NCBI GenBank assembly: GCA_031290535.1
Contig: JAITNI010000176.1
Coordinates: 1-6,770 of the forward strand
DNA: 6,770 bases
DNA from: Zoogloeaceae bacterium
GTDB taxonomy: Bacteria; Pseudomonadota; Gammaproteobacteria; Burkholderiales; Rhodocyclaceae
Reading direction: 5' to 3'
Both the position numbers and the translations under genes were made by a program. The notes beneath the pieces are model-generated. The model saw nothing but the letters and a program-made list of their open reading frames with translations. It ran no database searches and was not told the DNA's origin. Positions 5,345-6,770 of this stretch are shown here, one piece after another. Numbering within the stretch: the first letter of the stretch is position 1; every line of letters starts with the position of its first letter.

Positions 5345-6770
5345 GTGTCGCCCTCCTCCCGCTCTTTTGCCCTGCCCCCCCCTCCTCCACTTCCTGTCGC
5401 TGGTTGCAAGCTGGACTGGCCGCATCCGTCCGGGAGCGGGGATGCGCTGTTGCTGGCGCAGGCGGCACAACAGGCCGCCGGGCGGTTGCTGGTGGTGCTG
5501 ACCGCGCAGGCACAGGACGCGCAGCGGTTGCTGGAAGAAATGCCCTGGTTTGCGCCGGATTTGCAGGTACGTCTGCTGCCAGACTGGGAAACCCTGCCTT
5601 ATGACAGTTTTTCCCCGCATCAGGATTTGATTTCCGAACGGCTGGCTACCTTATGGGCGGTGCGGCAGGGGCAGTGTCAGGTGTTGCTGGCCCCTGCCGT
5701 CATGGCCGCCTGCCGTCTGGCGCCGCCCGCTTTTCTGGCGGCGTATACCTTTCACTTTGTCAAAGGCGACCGGCTGGACGCGGCGGCTTTTCGCGCCCAG
5801 GTGACGCTGGCGGGCTATACCCATGTGACGCAGGTGGTTTCCCCCGGCGAATATTCGGTGCGCGGCAGCCTGATCGACCTGTTCCCGATGGGGTCGCCGC
5901 TCCCGTACCGGATTGACCTGTTCGACGACGAAATCGATTCCATCCGCGCCTTTGACGCGGAGAGCCAGCGCACCCTGTACCCGGTGGCGGAAATCCGCCT
6001 CCTGCCGGCGCGGGAGTTTCCGATGGATGACAAGGGACGTACCTGTTTCCGGCAGAAATTTCGTGAGGTTTTTGAGGGAGATCCGGCGCGGGCGCGGGTG
6101 TACAAGGATATTTCCGCCGGCATCGCCACGGCGGGCATTGAGTATTACCTGCCGCTGTTTTTCGAGGAAACCGCCACCCTCTTTGATTATCTGCCGGAAA
6201 ACGCCCTGCTGGCGCTGCACGGGAACGTCCCCGCCGCGCTGGCCGATTTTTGGCGCGATACCCGTTCCCGCTACCAGATGCTTTCCGGCGACAAGACCCG
6301 CCCCCTTCTGGAACCGCAGGCGCTTTTTTTGCCGGAAGACGCCTTTTTTCTCGCCGCCCAGACGCATGGACGCCTCCAGATTGCCGCGCCGGATTCAAGG
6401 ACTGAGGCGGGAGGGGAAACGCCGCCCCTGTTCCCCGTCGCCGTGGATCGCCGCGCCGAAGACCCCATTTGCGCCCTGAAACACTTTGTGGCGGAATTTC
6501 CCGGTCGCGTCCTGTTGCTGGCGGAATCGGCGGGACGGCGCGAAACGCTCGCGCAGATGTTCGCCAGCCACGGCCTCAAACCGGCCCTCTGCGCCGCCGC
6601 TGACGAGGCAGAGGCGAAAAACAATGCGGAACATGCGGCGGCAACACACGAAAAAAGCGCCAAAGCGCCCGCCACCTCCCTGGCCCGTTTTTTGGCGGGC
6701 GAAGAAAAACTCGCGCTGGGCGTCGCGCCCCTGCACGCGGGCGTGTGGCTTCGGGAAGGCTTGCCGCCGG
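5345..6770 (+). CDS. mfd: Transcription-repair coupling factor Mfd, N-terminal part
   Basis: Mfd is an ATP-driven translocase that displaces RNA polymerase stalled at DNA lesions and recruits UvrA. The window holds 475 residues of an expected 1,150 or so. The UvrB-homology module is clear: LPDWETLPYDSFSPHQD at about 78-94, ISERLATLW, GYTHVTQVVSPGEYSVRGSL, then RGSLIDLFPMGSPLPYR (173-189) and DLFDDEIDSIRAFD (191-204). R173, R189 and F193 align with the E. coli UvrA-contact residues R165, R181 and F185, as far as I recall. GIEYYLPLFFEE and the start of domain 3 (GRVLLLAESAGRRETL) follow. The polymerase-interacting and helicase domains lie outside the window. The frame opens after a stop at 5312-5314, and the first in-frame ATG (5540) falls inside conserved sequence, so the start must be GTG 5345 or TTG 5330 or 5324. 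GTG 5345 gives a tryptophan spacing like E. coli (W81 against W73). No strong ribosome binding site is seen. Confidence 0.95.
   Translation, partial: MSPSSRSFALPPPPPLPVAGCKLDWPHPSGSGDALLLAQAAQQAAGRLLVVLTAQAQDAQRLLEEMPWFAPDLQVRLLPDWETLPYDSFSPHQDLISERLATLWAVRQGQCQVLLAPAVMAACRLAPPAFLAAYTFHFVKGDRLDAAAFRAQVTLAGYTHVTQVVSPGEYSVRGSLIDLFPMGSPLPYRIDLFDDEIDSIRAFDAESQRTLYPVAEIRLLPAREFPMDDKGRTCFRQKFREVFEGDPARARVYKDISAGIATAGIEYYLPLFFEETATLFDYLPENALLALHGNVPAALADFWRDTRSRYQMLSGDKTRPLLEPQALFLPEDAFFLAAQTHGRLQIAAPDSRTEAGGETPPLFPVAVDRRAEDPICALKHFVAEFPGRVLLLAESAGRRETLAQMFASHGLKPALCAAADEAEAKNNAEHAAATHEKSAKAPATSLARFLAGEEKLALGVAPLHAGVWLREGLPP

Noticed and set aside
5651..6367. Minus-strand frames of 212 and 238 codons on the right
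   Set aside because: They are antisense to mfd, whose conserved UvrB-homology motifs run through the whole stretch in one plus frame.

Overview
This window looks like ordinary chromosomal DNA from a GC-rich proteobacterium, most likely a betaproteobacterium. The clue is the Mfd N-terminus (the DALLLAQAA, PWFAPDLQV, LPDWETLPYDSFSPHQD style); this placement rests on remembered family sequences, not on a search. ActP and its DUF485 partner also match the proteobacterial acetate-permease pair closely.

Layout, left to right: (1) 1-115, minus: the first 38 codons of a probable cyclic-nucleotide-binding/CBS (DUF294-like) protein that leaves the window. (2) 116-342: noncoding, filled with GC-rich palindromes. 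(3) 343-2070, minus: actP, acetate/cation symporter. (4) 2067-2384, minus: yjcH, DUF485 membrane protein, overlapping actP by four bases. (5) 2385-2563: control region of yjcH-actP, with an inverted repeat and a weak sigma-54-like site. (6) 2564-3916, minus: dgt, dNTP triphosphohydrolase. (7) 3917-4135: noncoding, holding one copy of a dispersed repeat of the VRPELVEG type. (8) 4136-4762, minus: a YbhB/YbcL (PEBP) family protein. (9) 4763-5344: a 582-base divergent intergenic region with an orphan plus-strand terminator-like hairpin, six tiny hairpins, a run of G tracts and a perfect TATAAT box. (10) 5345-6770, plus: the N-terminal 475 residues of Mfd, leaving the window on the right; no ATG start is available.

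Function: yjcH and actP form a translationally coupled acetate-uptake unit. The gene at the left edge probably follows them in the same direction, a context remembered from other betaproteobacteria. dgt and ybhB are minus-strand housekeeping genes with their own gaps. mfd is transcribed divergently and couples stalled RNA polymerase to nucleotide excision repair.

I see no mobile element, CRISPR array, tRNA or rRNA, and no clear undescribed system. The most unusual material is intergenic: the orphan terminator, the hairpin cluster upstream of mfd, and the two dispersed-repeat regions.
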